Translations under genes and position numbers: made by a program
In this document: positions 4,741-5,348 of the stretch, one piece after another
Layout: every line of letters begins with the position of its first letter
How positions within the stretch are numbered: the first letter of the stretch is position 1
Assembly: GCA_007119835.1 (NCBI GenBank)
Contig: SKOX01000056.1
Coordinates: 1 to 5,348 of the forward strand
Length of the DNA: 5,348 nt
Direction of reading: 5' to 3'
Origin: Paracoccaceae bacterium
GTDB taxonomy: Bacteria; Pseudomonadota; Alphaproteobacteria; Rhodobacterales; Rhodobacteraceae
The notes under the pieces: model-generated
What the model was told of the DNA's origin: nothing
Database searches by the model: none
What the model saw: the letters and a program-made list of their open reading frames with translations, nothing else

Positions 4741-5348
4741 ATGAGGAAAGTAACGATCTTCGGCGGGGCCGATGCCGGCGCCGTGGCGCAGGCGGAGAAC
4801 TGCCTGCGCGAGGCGGAGGCCGTCCTGCTCATGGCCGACAACCACAAGGGATACGGCATGCCGGTCGGCGGCGTCGCCGTCTACAAGGACAGGATCTCGC
4901 CCGCCGGCGTCGGTTTCGACATCGCCTGCGGCAACAAGGCGGTGAAGCTCGACATCAAGCTGTCGCAGATCCGGGACGCGCTGCCCCAGATCGCGGAGGC
5001 GCTCTTCGGGAACCTGTCCTTCGGGATGGGGCGCAAGAACGAGATCCCGGTGGAGCACGAGCTGTTCGACAGCTCGGCTTGGCGGATCGATTTCCTCAGG
5101 GCCAACCCGGTCCTTTACAACAAGGCGAAGGAGCAGCTCGGCACCATCGGCTCGGGCAACCACTACGTCGACGTCTTCGCTGACGAGGAGGACAGCATCT
5201 GGATCGGCGTCCATTTCGGCAGCCGGGGGCTCGGACACACCGTCGCCTCGCACTTCATGAAACTGGCCGGCGACAATGTCAGCATCATGGACGAGACGCC
5301 GCACACGCTGCGTGTCCACTCGAAGGACGGCCGGGACTACATCGCCGC
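4741..5348 (+). CDS. rtcB: RtcB-family RNA ligase, 3'-truncated by window edge
   Basis: The first 202 residues of an RtcB-type RNA ligase; the frame is open to the last base, so the C-terminal half (including the guanylylated histidine) is outside the window. RtcB joins 2',3'-cyclic phosphate or 3'-phosphate RNA ends to 5'-OH ends using GTP and Mn2+, in tRNA splicing or RNA repair. Seen: MADNHKGYGMPVGGV (residues 31-45), SPAGVGFDIACGNKAV (53-68) with metal ligands D60 and C63, LGTIGSGNHYVDV (133-145) with N140 and H141, and VHFGSRGLGHTV (157-168) with H158. The start MRKVTIFGG at 4741 gives a first beta strand as in short-N-terminus family members; an in-frame GTG at 4732 is possible. Neither has a clear Shine-Dalgarno. 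The motif is ADNHKGYG where classic RtcB has MPDVHxG, so this belongs to a divergent RtcB branch whose substrate is less certain. No archease or prfH gene is visible. Confidence 0.9.
   Translation, partial: MRKVTIFGGADAGAVAQAENCLREAEAVLLMADNHKGYGMPVGGVAVYKDRISPAGVGFDIACGNKAVKLDIKLSQIRDALPQIAEALFGNLSFGMGRKNEIPVEHELFDSSAWRIDFLRANPVLYNKAKEQLGTIGSGNHYVDVFADEEDSIWIGVHFGSRGLGHTVASHFMKLAGDNVSIMDETPHTLRVHSKDGRDYIA

Noticed and set aside
4665..5183. A 172-codon plus-strand open frame starting at ATG 4665
   Set aside because: It is the +2 shadow of the RtcB frame: Arg/Gly-rich and without motifs, while the frame from 4741 carries the conserved metal-binding residues.
4621..5319. A 232-codon minus-strand open frame opposite the RtcB gene
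   Set aside because: The opposite strand carries unmistakable RtcB motifs throughout; the antisense frame has no family signature.

Overview
The window is very GC-rich DNA with dense, mostly short-spaced genes and strong third-position G/C bias. The gene set (tandem CgeB-like glycosyltransferases, a DUF1989 protein, a Pcm-type methyltransferase and an RtcB-family ligase) fits a free-living alphaproteobacterium of the Hyphomicrobiales/Methylobacteriaceae or Rhodospirillales type. That placement is an inference from protein style and base composition; no rRNA or other taxonomic marker is present.

Layout. Positions 1-2872 (+) hold three consecutive glycosyltransferases of the CgeB-like GT-B group. 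The first is cut by the left edge. The second and third are complete, and all three are joined by overlapping stop/start codons (ATGA at 714-717, TGATG at 1800-1804), so they form one translationally coupled operon that continues upstream of the window. Positions 2873-2996 are a short convergent gap with overlapping inverted repeats that may end transcription. Positions 2997-3698 (-) encode a 233-aa DUF1989 / urea-carboxylase-associated family protein with a strong ribosome binding site. Positions 3699-3939 are a 241-bp gap between two minus-strand genes. It holds three separate dyads and no gene I can support. Positions 3940-4611 (-) encode a protein-L-isoaspartate O-methyltransferase. A 129-bp divergent gap (4612-4740) separates it from an RtcB-family RNA ligase that starts at 4741 (+) and runs off the right edge.

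How the genes relate. The glycosyltransferases probably act one after another on a shared surface glycan or glycosylated acceptor; the sugars and the acceptor cannot be read from the sequence. The right half looks like a group of housekeeping and stress genes: protein damage repair (Pcm) back to back with RNA end repair or ligation (RtcB), plus a DUF1989 protein standing apart from any urea or guanidine carboxylase gene visible here. No mobile element, CRISPR array, tRNA or rRNA is visible. I did not find a clearly new multi-gene system. The most interesting points are the tandem glycosyltransferase triplet, the orphan DUF1989 gene, the divergent pcm/rtcB pair with its non-standard RtcB motif, and the dyad-rich gap at 3699-3939.
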